DNA of 46,645 bases from Comamonadaceae bacterium PBBC1 (GTDB taxonomy: Bacteria > Pseudomonadota > Gammaproteobacteria > Burkholderiales > Burkholderiaceae_C), in the NCBI GenBank assembly GCA_002256145.1, contig NKIP01000028.1, positions 1-46,645 of the forward strand, written 5' to 3'. Below, piece by piece: positions 16,283-23,309 of the stretch. Each line of letters starts with the position of its first letter. Position 1 is the stretch's first letter. The position numbers and the translations under genes are program-made. The notes under the pieces are model-generated. The model saw only the letters and a program-made list of their open reading frames with translations, was not told the origin of the DNA and searched no databases.

Positions 16283-17191
16283 TCAGCGTTTTCGCAAACC
16301 CAGCCACATGACCGTGGCCACCACCACCGCCGCCCCCAGCAATTGCATGGGGGCGATGGCCTGACCCAGCAGCGCCCAAGCCAGCACCAGCGCAAAGATG
16401 GGCTCCACATTCATGATGGCCGAGTTGCCCACCACGCCCAGCTTGGGCAGCACGGTGAACATGATGGTGAAAGCGGTGCCGTACAAAAAGGTGAGTAGCC
16501 CCAGACCCCACCAACCGGGCACAGCCTGCGGCCACTGAAACCCGCCTTGTGTGAGCGCCACGCTGGCGGCCAGCACGCCCACGGTGGCCATGGTGGTGAA
16601 GGTGCGCAGACGCCCGTCCACGCCCACCGTCTCGTGCTGGGTGAGCACCAAGGCCAGCCCAAAGGTGGCCGAAGCAGCCAATGCAAAACCCACACCCGCC
16701 CCGATTTCTGCCCAATGACGCGCCGCGCCCAGGCCCGAGGCCGCGCCCAGCACGTCCAGTGCCAAGGCCAGCCCGACCATCATCACCGGCATGGCCCACA
16801 AGACGGCGCGTTCCGGTTGGTGACCATACAAAATCCTGGCCCACAGGGCCGTGGTCAGCGGGTAGGTGTTGAAGGCCAGCAAGGCCAAGGCGACAGGCAA
16901 ACGCGCCACCGCCGAGTACAGGCACACGCTTTGCACCGCAATCAGCAGGCCCACCGCGCCCAGGTATTTGCGCTGCGCGGGCAAAACCCGAAAGGCCACT
17001 TTTTGCTGCCACAAAATCAGCGCCACCACGCTGGCGGTGACGACGCTGCGCACCGTCACCGCCGTCACCACATCCAGCCCGTGGTTGAAAGCGGTGCGGG
17101 CGGCCACATGGTTGGCCCCCATCATGAAGGCGATCAGCAGCAAGGTGCCAAAGGCCGCGCCGCTCAAGCCCGGTTTGGCCATTGTGCTCAC
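16283..17191 (-). CDS. EamA-type (DMT superfamily) transporter
   Basis: A 302-residue membrane protein with ten predicted helices in two EamA repeats (about 10-140 and 155-298). These proteins export or import small metabolites or amino acids. Its GTG start at 17191 overlaps the TGA stop of the reductase gene as GTGA; an ATG three codons in (17182) is an alternative. The overlap makes it the last gene of the extended hpa operon, so it may export an aromatic acid or pathway intermediate. This is inference from position. Confidence 0.85.
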   Translation of the reverse strand: MSTMAKPGLSGAAFGTLLLIAFMMGANHVAARTAFNHGLDVVTAVTVRSVVTASVVALILWQQKVAFRVLPAQRKYLGAVGLLIAVQSVCLYSAVARLPVALALLAFNTYPLTTALWARILYGHQPERAVLWAMPVMMVGLALALDVLGAASGLGAARHWAEIGAGVGFALAASATFGLALVLTQHETVGVDGRLRTFTTMATVGVLAASVALTQGGFQWPQAVPGWWGLGLLTFLYGTAFTIMFTVLPKLGVVGNSAIMNVEPIFALVLAWALLGQAIAPMQLLGAAVVVATVMWLGLRKR

Positions 17192-18165
17192 GGGTAGAGA
17201 CCCAGGCCCCGGGCATGCAGGCGAGACAGGCCCAGCAAGGCATCGGTGAAGGGGGTGGCCACATGGCTCAGCTGGCCCAGCTCACGCACGGCGGCCACCA
17301 GGGCGTCGAGCTCGACCGGTTTGCCCGCGTCCACGTCTTGCAGCATCGAGGTGCGAAACGCCCCCAGCTTGCGCGTGACGGCGTGGCGGTCTACGGGGGT
17401 TTGCGCGATCGGGATGCCGATGTGCTCACCAATGGCCTTGGCTTCGAGCATGATGCGCGAGACAAAATCGCGCACCAGCGGGTCGTCCAAAATCACGTCG
17501 GTCGTGGCCCCTGTGAAGGCGCTGATGGGGTTGATGGTCATGTTGCCCCAGAGCTTGTACCAGACGTCTTTCTGGATTTGGGGCGAGACCGTGGCGTTGA
17601 AGCCCGCTTGCACCAACAAGGCGGCCAGCGCCTGCACGCGGGGCGTATCGGCCCCACTGGGCTCACCCACAATCAGCCCGTTGCCAAAGTGGTGCCGGAT
17701 CACGCCCGGCACATCGACCGAGCAGCTGGCGTGCACCACGCCACCCAGAATGTGCGCCGCCGGGATGTGCTGCGCGATCACGCCGCCCGGGTCCACCGAG
17801 TCCAGATGGGTGCCCGACAACGCACCACCAAAGCCCTGCAAAAACCACCACGGCACGCCGTTCATGGCCGTGAGCACCACGGTGTTGGGGCCGATGAGTG
17901 GTCCGATGCGCCGGGCCACGTCGGCCATGGCGGGGGCTTTCACGGCCACGATCACCAGGTCTTGCACGCCCAGATCGGCCGGGTTCTCGCGGGCGACCAA
18001 CGAGGTGCGCATCTCTTGGCCGCCTTGCAGCAGCACCAGGCCGTTTTGTTGCAAGGCTTCGAGTGTGGCGCCTCGCGCCACCGCGCTCAGGCTGCAGCCT
18101 TGCTGCGCCAGGTGCGCCCCGATCCAGCCGCCAATGGCACCTGCGCCGTAGATACAAACTTTCAT
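17188..18165 (-). CDS. Ketopantoate reductase family protein
   Basis: A 325-residue ApbA/PanE-fold NADPH-dependent reductase. It has GAGAIGGWIGAHLAQQG at residues 7-23, the catalytic lysine near DVWYKLWGNMTINPISAFTG, and a C-terminal helical domain. True PanE makes pantoate for coenzyme A, but paralogues sit in many catabolic operons. Here the ATG overlaps the stop of the aldolase-like gene (ATGA, 18162-18165) and the stop overlaps the EamA start, so it is co-translated with both. A role in reducing a 2-oxo acid of the hpa pathway is plausible; a PanE role is not excluded. Confidence 0.85.
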   Translation of the reverse strand: MKVCIYGAGAIGGWIGAHLAQQGCSLSAVARGATLEALQQNGLVLLQGGQEMRTSLVARENPADLGVQDLVIVAVKAPAMADVARRIGPLIGPNTVVLTAMNGVPWWFLQGFGGALSGTHLDSVDPGGVIAQHIPAAHILGGVVHASCSVDVPGVIRHHFGNGLIVGEPSGADTPRVQALAALLVQAGFNATVSPQIQKDVWYKLWGNMTINPISAFTGATTDVILDDPLVRDFVSRIMLEAKAIGEHIGIPIAQTPVDRHAVTRKLGAFRTSMLQDVDAGKPVELDALVAAVRELGQLSHVATPFTDALLGLSRLHARGLGLYP

Positions 18166-18950
18166 GCGCGCCACCCTGTGTCTTGTCGGTCAATCTGGCG
18201 AACCAGTGCTTGGAAAACGTCTTCGCCCGCGCCGTGGTTCGGGTTGAACTGCAGCGCGTCACGGGTGCATTGGTCTGCAACCGCTTCGGGCACCACAATG
18301 GGCTGGCCCATGCTCAGCGTGGCCAGCTGGATTTCGCAGGCACGCTGCAAAGTCCAAAGCACCGCAAAGGTCTGTGCCAAGGTGTGGCCCCAGGCCAGCA
18401 GGCCGTGGTTGCGCAAAATGACGGCCTGCTTGTTGCCGATGCTGCGCAGCAGGCGCGGCGCTTCTTCGGCGTGGATGGTGATGCCTTCAAAGTCATGGTA
18501 GGCCACCATGTTGTGCAACTGAGCGCTGTAAAAATTGGTCTGCTGCAAGCCGCCTTGCAAACAGGCCACACCCACCCCCGCCGTGGTGTGGGTGTGCATC
18601 ACGCAGTGCGCCCCAGCCAGGCCTTCGTGCACCGCCGCATGCACCGTGAAACCCGCTGGGTTGACGGGGTAGGGCGAGCCATCGAGTTTGCGTCCTTGCA
18701 CGTCGATCTTGACCAGGTTGCTGGCGGTGACTTCGCTGTAGTGCAGCCCGAAGGGGTTGATCAAAAAATGCTTTTCACCCCCCGTGACGCTGTCCGGCAG
18801 GCGCAGCGTGATGTGGTTGTAGATCATCTCGGTCCAGCCGAGCAGAGCGAACACCCGGTAGCACGCGGCCAGCTGCAAACGCGCTTGCCATTCATCGGGG
18901 TGCACCCGCGCTTGCAGCGAGGGCACCAAGGGTTGGGGGGTGGGGAACAT
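18162..18950 (-). CDS. Class II aldolase/adducin family protein
   Basis: A 262-residue protein of the fuculose-aldolase/adducin fold. The zinc ligands appear as HTHTTAG and RNHGLLAWG, with a further His in the intervening segment. Members cleave sugar phosphates, dehydrate or decarboxylate, or have lost catalysis. AAGGAA precedes the ATG. It lies 65 bp after hpaI and overlaps the reductase gene. It may process a side product of the hpa pathway; the substrate cannot be named. Confidence 0.82.
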   Translation of the reverse strand: MFPTPQPLVPSLQARVHPDEWQARLQLAACYRVFALLGWTEMIYNHITLRLPDSVTGGEKHFLINPFGLHYSEVTASNLVKIDVQGRKLDGSPYPVNPAGFTVHAAVHEGLAGAHCVMHTHTTAGVGVACLQGGLQQTNFYSAQLHNMVAYHDFEGITIHAEEAPRLLRSIGNKQAVILRNHGLLAWGHTLAQTFAVLWTLQRACEIQLATLSMGQPIVVPEAVADQCTRDALQFNPNHGAGEDVFQALVRQIDRQDTGWRA

Positions 18951-18996
18951 GCGGGGTTTCCTTGTGTGTTGGGCTGCGGGTCACTGGTGGTCAATG

Positions 18997-19019
18997 AATT
19001 GGGGTCAGATCCCCATTAA
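18997..19019. repeat. Small palindrome at the hpaI 3' end
   Basis: AATTGGGGTCAGATCCCCATT has an imperfect GGGG/CCCC core and A/T-rich arms. It overlaps the hpaI stop codon. The GGGGTCAGA-CCCC pattern resembles a dispersed motif seen in relatives, but it occurs once here. Confidence 0.35.
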
Positions 19020-19831
19020 TAAGTTGCGCCTTTGTTGGGGGCGATGGCGGTCACTTCGGCCTTGAAGTGCGCTGCCAGATCGGTGGTGTGGCGCATCAAG
19101 AGTTGGGTGTCCAGACCCACGGCCACAAACACCGCCCCCAGCTTCAGGTAATGGGCGGCCAGAGCACGGTCGGGTGTGAGGATGCCGGGGGCTTTGCCGG
19201 CCTTGAGAATGCGGGCGATGGCGTCTTCGATGGCCGCTTGCACTTCAGGGTGCGCCGCGTTGCCCACATGGCCCAAGGAGGCCGAGAGGTCGGCCGGGCC
19301 GATGAACACACCGTCCACGCCGGGCGTGGCGACAATCGCGTCCAGGTTCTTCAACGCTTCGCGCGATTCGACTTGCACCAAGAGGCAGACTTCTTCGTTG
19401 GCACGCTTGAAGTAATCCGGGTAATGGCCCCAGCGCGAGGCCCGTGCGCCCGCCATGCCACGCACGCCGCCTTGGCCATCGTCCTGCGGGTAACGCATGG
19501 CTTGCACCAGCTGCGCGGCTTGCTCGGCCGTATCGACCATGGGCACCAAAATGTTTTGCGCCCCGAGGTCGAGGTATTGCTTGATGAGCGCCGTCTCACC
19601 CAAAGGCACGCGGCACACCGGGTGGCTGCCGGGGTAAGCGGCCAGGGTTTGCAGTTGGGCCTGGATGCTGCGCAGGTCGTTGGGCGCGTGTTCCCCGTCG
19701 ATCACCAGCCAATCGAAGCCCGCCAGGGCGCAGATTTCTGCGGTGTAGGCGCTGGCCAGGCCCATCCACAGACCGATCTGGGGCTGTTGGTGTTGCAGGG
19801 CTTGTTTGAATAAGTTCACAGGGGTGTTCAT
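19016..19831 (-). CDS. hpaI: 4-hydroxy-2-oxoheptanedioate aldolase
   Basis: A 271-residue class II (metal-dependent) pyruvate aldolase that cleaves 4-hydroxy-2-oxoheptanedioate to pyruvate and succinic semialdehyde. Motifs: [25 protein letters not shown] near the N terminus, VCRVP with the catalytic Arg, the metal Glu in [11 protein letters not shown], and the metal Asp in [19 protein letters not shown] precedes the ATG. A 145-bp gap with a long inverted repeat separates it from hpaH. Confidence 0.93.
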   Translation of the reverse strand: MNTPVNLFKQALQHQQPQIGLWMGLASAYTAEICALAGFDWLVIDGEHAPNDLRSIQAQLQTLAAYPGSHPVCRVPLGETALIKQYLDLGAQNILVPMVDTAEQAAQLVQAMRYPQDDGQGGVRGMAGARASRWGHYPDYFKRANEEVCLLVQVESREALKNLDAIVATPGVDGVFIGPADLSASLGHVGNAAHPEVQAAIEDAIARILKAGKAPGILTPDRALAAHYLKLGAVFVAVGLDTQLLMRHTTDLAAHFKAEVTAIAPNKGATY

Positions 19832-19866
19832 GGGTTGGTTCCTTTGTTAATGGCTTCGACGAGGAT

Positions 19867-19952
19867 GCTGATCGGGTCTGGCGGGCCTGGCCGGGCTCAG
19901 AGGCGCTTGGCTTTGCCACATCGCCCAACCAGGCCCACCAGACCCGATCAGC
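19867..19952. repeat. Long inverted repeat between hpaH and hpaI
   Basis: The arms 19867-19890 and 19929-19952 are 24 nt each and complementary at 23 of 24 positions (they begin GCTGATCGGGTCTGG). The 38-nt loop holds a small TGGC/GCCA stem. In the hpa transcript this would be a very stable hairpin just after hpaH. No T-run follows. It lacks the GTAG end of the REP elements and occurs once here. Confidence 0.8.
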
Positions 19953-19976
19953 GTGGGCTTGCAAAACGCCCTGGTG

Positions 19977-20792
19977 TTAAGTGAATTTGAACTCCAGTTT
20001 GCCCAAAGGTCCGTAGTCCACGTCAAACACATCGCCCACCTTGGCGAGTGCGGGTTTGGTGAACGAGCCGGCCAGCACAATCTCACCCGCCTGCAGGTGT
20101 TCACCCCACGGCGCCAACTTGTTGGCCAGCCAGGCAATGCCCACGGCCGGGTGTCCTTGCACGCCCGCAGCCAGACCCGTTTCTTCCACCACGCCGTTTT
20201 GGCGCAAGACCGCACCGCACCAAGGCAAGTCGGTGGTGAGCGGGTCGACCCGCTTAGCTCCGAGCACGATGCCCGCATTGGCGGCGTTGTCACTGATGGT
20301 GTCGTACACCTTGCGCATGACCTTGGTGTGGCGGTCGAACTGCTCGATGCGCGAGTCGATGATCTCAATCGCTGGCGTCACATAGTCGGTGGCTTCAAGC
20401 ACCTGCTGCACCGTCACATTCGGGCCGCGCAATTCCTTTTTGAGGATGAAGGCCAGCTCCACCTCGACACGCGGGACGATGAAATCGGTGAAGGGGATGT
20501 CCAGCACCTGACCGGGTGTGCAGGTGTAGCGCATGTCGTCAAGCAAGGTGCCGTAGTCGGGCTCGTCAATCTGGCTGGAGACTTGCATGGCGCGGCTGGT
20601 CAGCCCAATTTTGTGGCCAATCATGGTGCGCCCTTCGGCGAACTTGATCTGCATCCAGGCGCGGTTGATGCGGTAGCCGTCTTCGATGGTCATGCCCGGG
20701 TAGCGCTTGGAAAAGTGCTCGATTTGCACCCGGGATTTTTCGGACTGGTTGAGCTCGTGGGCGAGCTGCTGGATCAATGTGTCGTCAAACAT
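19977..20792 (-). CDS. hpaH: 2-oxohept-4-ene-1,7-dioate hydratase
   Basis: A 271-residue hydratase of the HpaH/MhpD fold that adds water to 2-oxohept-4-ene-1,7-dioate, giving the HpaI substrate. Typical segments are GYRINRAWMQIKFAEGRTMIGHKIGLTS, the metal-site region VPRVEVELAFILKKELRGPN, and AIEIIDSRI. AGGA precedes the ATG. A REP pair lies between it and hpaF upstream, and the long inverted repeat lies downstream. Confidence 0.93.
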   Translation of the reverse strand: MFDDTLIQQLAHELNQSEKSRVQIEHFSKRYPGMTIEDGYRINRAWMQIKFAEGRTMIGHKIGLTSRAMQVSSQIDEPDYGTLLDDMRYTCTPGQVLDIPFTDFIVPRVEVELAFILKKELRGPNVTVQQVLEATDYVTPAIEIIDSRIEQFDRHTKVMRKVYDTISDNAANAGIVLGAKRVDPLTTDLPWCGAVLRQNGVVEETGLAAGVQGHPAVGIAWLANKLAPWGEHLQAGEIVLAGSFTKPALAKVGDVFDVDYGPLGKLEFKFT

Positions 20793-20802
20793 GGTGTTTC
20801 CT

Positions 20803-20877
20803 GTCAGAGCGGCACCCTCGCCGCGATGCTTTCATTGACCTTGCCGGGGTTCATCGCCGCGAGGGCGCGGCTCCCAC
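20803..20877. repeat. REP-like inverted pair (GTGGGAGC variant)
   Basis: GAGCGGCACCCTCGCCGCGATG-like left arm (20807-20828) and CATCGCCGCGAGGGCGCGG-CTCCCAC right arm (20852-20877) match as an inverted repeat at about 19 of 22 positions. The right end reads GTGGGAGC on the minus strand, the GTGG variant of the family. It fills the gap between hpaF and hpaH. Confidence 0.65.
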
Positions 20878-20894
20878 AACCAGGTCAGGACAAA

Positions 20895-21350
20895 TCAGGT
20901 CTTGTTGAACAAAGGATGGATGTTGCTGTGCTTGGCGTCAAACACCTCGGGTCCCACGTCGATCTGCAGCGTGATGCCGATGTGGCGCCGCGCCATCACG
21001 GGCGCGAAGAAATCTTTGGCCACTGCAATCAGGGTCTGACCCGCGCGTTGTTGCACAGCCTCGCTGCGGCCCCGCCCCATGCGCACGTTCAGGTAGACAA
21101 AGGCGTAGTCGCCAGAACCCCCGTGGGGGTTTTGCTCATGCAGCCCTGCGGCTTTGCCCGCCGCGCCGCCATCGGCCACGGCGTAATGCGGCGCAGGATA
21201 AGCCAGCACACGCGTGCCGCCGGTCGGAAAGACCTGCTTGCCTGCTTCGTCTTGCACCGTGAGCATGGCGTCCGCCATCTGGCGGCACAAGGTGGTCATT
21301 TTGACCTCAGCGTCGAGCTGGCCGGTGTAGAGAATCACAAGATGGGGCAT
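20895..21350 (-). CDS. hpaF: 5-carboxymethyl-2-hydroxymuconate delta-isomerase
   Basis: A 151-residue protein of the tautomerase superfamily. After Met removal the N terminus is Pro (MPHLVILYTGQL), the catalytic base of this family. It converts 5-carboxymethyl-2-hydroxymuconate to its 2-oxo form. It is longer than E. coli HpaF (about 126) mainly through a Gly/Ala-rich loop (VADGGAAGKAAGLHEQNPHGGSG). The ATG at 21350 fits the Pro1 rule. Codons 1-21 and the upstream region have been duplicated in tandem. Confidence 0.88.
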   Translation of the reverse strand: MPHLVILYTGQLDAEVKMTTLCRQMADAMLTVQDEAGKQVFPTGGTRVLAYPAPHYAVADGGAAGKAAGLHEQNPHGGSGDYAFVYLNVRMGRGRSEAVQQRAGQTLIAVAKDFFAPVMARRHIGITLQIDVGPEVFDAKHSNIHPLFNKT

Positions 21351-21362
21351 AGCGAGGTCTTT

Positions 21363-21434
21363 GTAGGTCGGACCTTCAGGTCCGACATTGTGGTTTGGCA
21401 AAGGTCCATGTCGGGGCTGAAGCCGCCGACCTAC
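21363..21434. repeat. REP-like pair, copy A (GTAGGTCGG family)
   Basis: GTAGGTCGGACC-TTCA-GGTCCGAC forms a perfect local palindrome at the left, and TGTCGGGGCTGAAGCCGCCG-ACCTAC is the right-hand element. Same family as 121-190. Confidence 0.75.
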
Positions 21435-21443
21435 GGGGAAGGT

Positions 21444-21512
21444 TCATAACAAGGTGGTCATGTTGACCTCGCCATCGAGTTGGCCGGTGTAGAGAATCAT
21501 AAGATGGGGCAT
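21444..21512 (-). pseudogene. 5' remnant of hpaF left by the duplication
   Basis: A 22-codon frame, MPHLMILYTGQLDGEVNM then TTLL and TGA, nearly the same as residues 1-21 of intact hpaF. Pro1 and Tyr8 are kept but the rest of the fold is missing, so it cannot be an active isomerase. It lies between hpaD and the intact hpaF and might be translated as a leader peptide. Confidence 0.8.
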
Positions 21513-21524
21513 GACCAGGTCTTT

Positions 21525-21597
21525 GTAGGTCGGACCTTCAGGTCCGACATGGGTGGTTTGGTAAAGGTCCATGTCGGGGCTAAAGCCGCCGACCTGC
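21525..21597. repeat. REP-like pair, copy B (GTAGGTCGG family)
   Basis: Second copy of the element at 21363-21434, one base longer, with GACCTGC in place of GACCTAC at the right end. It sits directly after the hpaD stop codon. Confidence 0.75.
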
Positions 21598-21606
21598 GGG
21601 GAAAGT

Positions 21607-22533
21607 TCATAGCCTGGTGCTCACAGCCGTGTAACCCGCCGCGCTGCTGGCCACGGCTGCCGGAATGTGCTGCCCGGTTTGCGGCGTCACATCAAAAATG
21701 GCGTTCAGTTGACCCGTGCCCGAGGCCCCAAAGTAAGGGGTCACCATGTCCACCGCGCCGTCGTAATCCGTCCAGCCCAATGCCCCCATCAGCATGGCGG
21801 TGTCGTGCATGAAACCTTCGCCATGGCCCTTGCTGGCGTATTCGGGCAGCATCTCGCAAAAGGCTTTCCACTCGCGCTGGTCCCACATGCGCAGCACCTG
21901 CTCGTCGAGTTTTTCGAGGAAGGGGCTCCAGATTTTGTGGGCGAACTCGGGGGCCAAACCGTTTTGCGCAAAACGGTGTGAGAGCGAGCCACTGGCCAAA
22001 AAAGCCACCTTGCCGTCGTAATGCTTTTCCACCGCCTCGCGCATGGCCCAACCCAGGCGGGCGCTGTCGGCCAAATAGTGCGAGGTGCACAAGGCCGAGA
22101 CCGAGACCACCTTGAAGTGCTGGTCAGCGTTCATGTAACGCAGCGGCACCAGCGTGCCGTATTCGGGCTGCAAAGTAGTGGCGTCGTGCGCCAGTGTTTC
22201 CACGCCGTAGTCGTTGGCCACCTGGGCCAGCAAGTGCCCCAATGCCGGGTTACCGGGTGACTCAAACGCCATGTTGCTGATGAAGTGCGGCAACTCGTTG
22301 CTGGTGTACACGCCCTTGAAGTGCTGGCCACAGTTGATGTGGTAACTGGCGTTGACCAGCCAGTGCGTGTCAAACACCACCAAGGTGTCCACCCCCATGG
22401 CGCGGCAACGTCGGCTGATTTCATGGTGACCGTCGATGGCGCTTTGGCGCGTGCCAAAGCGTGGGCCGGGAATTTCACTCAGGTACATGCTGGGCACATG
22501 GGTGATTTTGGCGGCGAGGGCGAGTTGTCCCAT
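21607..22533 (-). CDS. hpaD: 3,4-dihydroxyphenylacetate 2,3-dioxygenase
   Basis: A 308-residue class III (LigB-type) extradiol dioxygenase that opens homoprotocatechuate to 5-carboxymethyl-2-hydroxymuconate semialdehyde with Fe(II) and O2. The likely iron ligands include His12 in ITHVPSMYL and His57 in VFDTHW, plus a downstream Glu; the SGSLSHRFAQNG segment holds an active-site His. AGGA precedes the ATG. It follows the vapBC insertion and is followed by the duplicated region. Confidence 0.93.
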   Translation of the reverse strand: MGQLALAAKITHVPSMYLSEIPGPRFGTRQSAIDGHHEISRRCRAMGVDTLVVFDTHWLVNASYHINCGQHFKGVYTSNELPHFISNMAFESPGNPALGHLLAQVANDYGVETLAHDATTLQPEYGTLVPLRYMNADQHFKVVSVSALCTSHYLADSARLGWAMREAVEKHYDGKVAFLASGSLSHRFAQNGLAPEFAHKIWSPFLEKLDEQVLRMWDQREWKAFCEMLPEYASKGHGEGFMHDTAMLMGALGWTDYDGAVDMVTPYFGASGTGQLNAIFDVTPQTGQHIPAAVASSAAGYTAVSTRL

Positions 22534-22566
22534 GGGGGTGTCCTGTCTGTGCGTGTGGGGGATGGG

Positions 22567-22962
22567 TCAGGGACTGATCAGGTCAATGCCCGGAAAGTAG
22601 CTGCGGTAGCGCCCCGCATCGCGGGTGAGCAATGGATAGCCCTCGGCTTGGGCATGTGCCCCGATGAAAAAGTCGGGCAGGACGCCGGTTTTGGTGCCGC
22701 CGCGTTGGCGGTACTGACGAAAAGCCTGACCGGCCAGCTTTGCGGCAGGTCGGGACAGCTCTGCCAAGCGGATGCCCAGTGTGTCCAAAAAAGTATCCAG
22801 ATGCGCAGGCTCTCCAGGGTGCCCAGCCAGCTCGGCATAGACCACCATGTTGGTGCCCAGTTTTCCGGCTTTGGCGCTGCGCAGTTGTTGCAAAGACCAG
22901 GGCATCCAGATCGGGTCGGCCTTGTAGATGTCGAGCAGGACGTTGGTGTCGACCAGGATCAT
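22567..22962 (-). CDS. VapC-like PIN-domain toxin
   Basis: A 131-residue PIN-domain ribonuclease. The acidic site is complete: Asp5 in MILVDTNVLLD, Glu44 in VVYAELAG, Asp97 in GVLPDFFIGAHA and Asp115 in LLTRDAGRY. Relatives cleave tRNA or rRNA and arrest growth when freed from the antitoxin. The ATG overlaps the antitoxin stop (ATGA, 22959-22962). The start at 22962 is set by this overlap. With its antitoxin it splits hpaE from hpaD in an otherwise continuous pathway operon. Confidence 0.9.
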   Translation of the reverse strand: MILVDTNVLLDIYKADPIWMPWSLQQLRSAKAGKLGTNMVVYAELAGHPGEPAHLDTFLDTLGIRLAELSRPAAKLAGQAFRQYRQRGGTKTGVLPDFFIGAHAQAEGYPLLTRDAGRYRSYFPGIDLISP

Positions 22963-23234
22963 GGCTTGTTCCAATCCTCGCCACGCGTGATGGCCATCCA
23001 TTCGTCTGTGCTTGGGCCATCCTTGACGATGCCAATGAATTGACGGATCGGGTCATCGGGTGCCAAAAACGACAGGTCATGCTCCGGCGCTGCGTTGTGG
23101 CTGGAGGCCATTTTGGCCGCCACCAAATATTCGGCGAGGGCTTCTTGCACGACGTGCGACTTGCTCAGCTTGCGCGCAGCGCAATACTGGGTCAGTTCAC
23201 GTTCAACGGTTTCAGGCAGGCGGACAGACAACAT
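22959..23234 (-). CDS. Ribbon-helix-helix antitoxin partner
   Basis: A 91-residue protein. MLSVRLPETVERELTQYC followed by LSKSHVVQEALAEYL is a CopG/RHH DNA-binding fold; the C-terminal tail is acidic and aromatic and should wrap the toxin. AAGGAG lies 7 bp before the ATG. Directly upstream is an array of GTCATAC heptamers that should be its autoregulatory operator. Confidence 0.88.
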   Translation of the reverse strand: MLSVRLPETVERELTQYCAARKLSKSHVVQEALAEYLVAAKMASSHNAAPEHDLSFLAPDDPIRQFIGIVKDGPSTDEWMAITRGEDWNKP

Positions 23235-23246
23235 GGCTCACTCCTT

Positions 23247-23309
23247 GTCATACACATTCAAAATGAATGTATGACGTCAAGTATGACAGATGGCCGAGAT
23301 TTGTCATAC
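23247..23309. promoter_or_regulatory. Operator array upstream of the toxin-antitoxin pair
   Basis: The heptamer GTCATAC or its complement GTATGAC occurs four times: 23247-23253, 23269-23275, 23281-23287 and 23303-23309, as two inverted pairs. A 6-3-6 palindrome CATTCA-AAA-TGAATG lies in the first pair. The last copy overlaps the hpaE stop codon. This fits cooperative binding by RHH dimers. Confidence 0.7.

Larger units (their letters stand above)
21287..21610. repeat. Tandem duplication spanning the hpaF 5' end
   Basis: Copy A (21287-21448) and copy B (21449-21610) are about 162 bp each and roughly 90% identical by eye. Each holds the first 21 codons of hpaF, the leader, and a REP-like pair. 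Both units end next to a TATGAAC sequence; in copy B that is the stop of hpaD, in copy A it closes the remnant. The duplication thus took the whole hpaD-hpaF gap plus the start of hpaF. Confidence 0.88.

Noticed and set aside
19953..21449. 498-codon plus-strand frame across hpaH and hpaF
   Set aside because: Opposite-strand shadow that also runs through repeats; the minus-strand proteins are recognisable enzymes.
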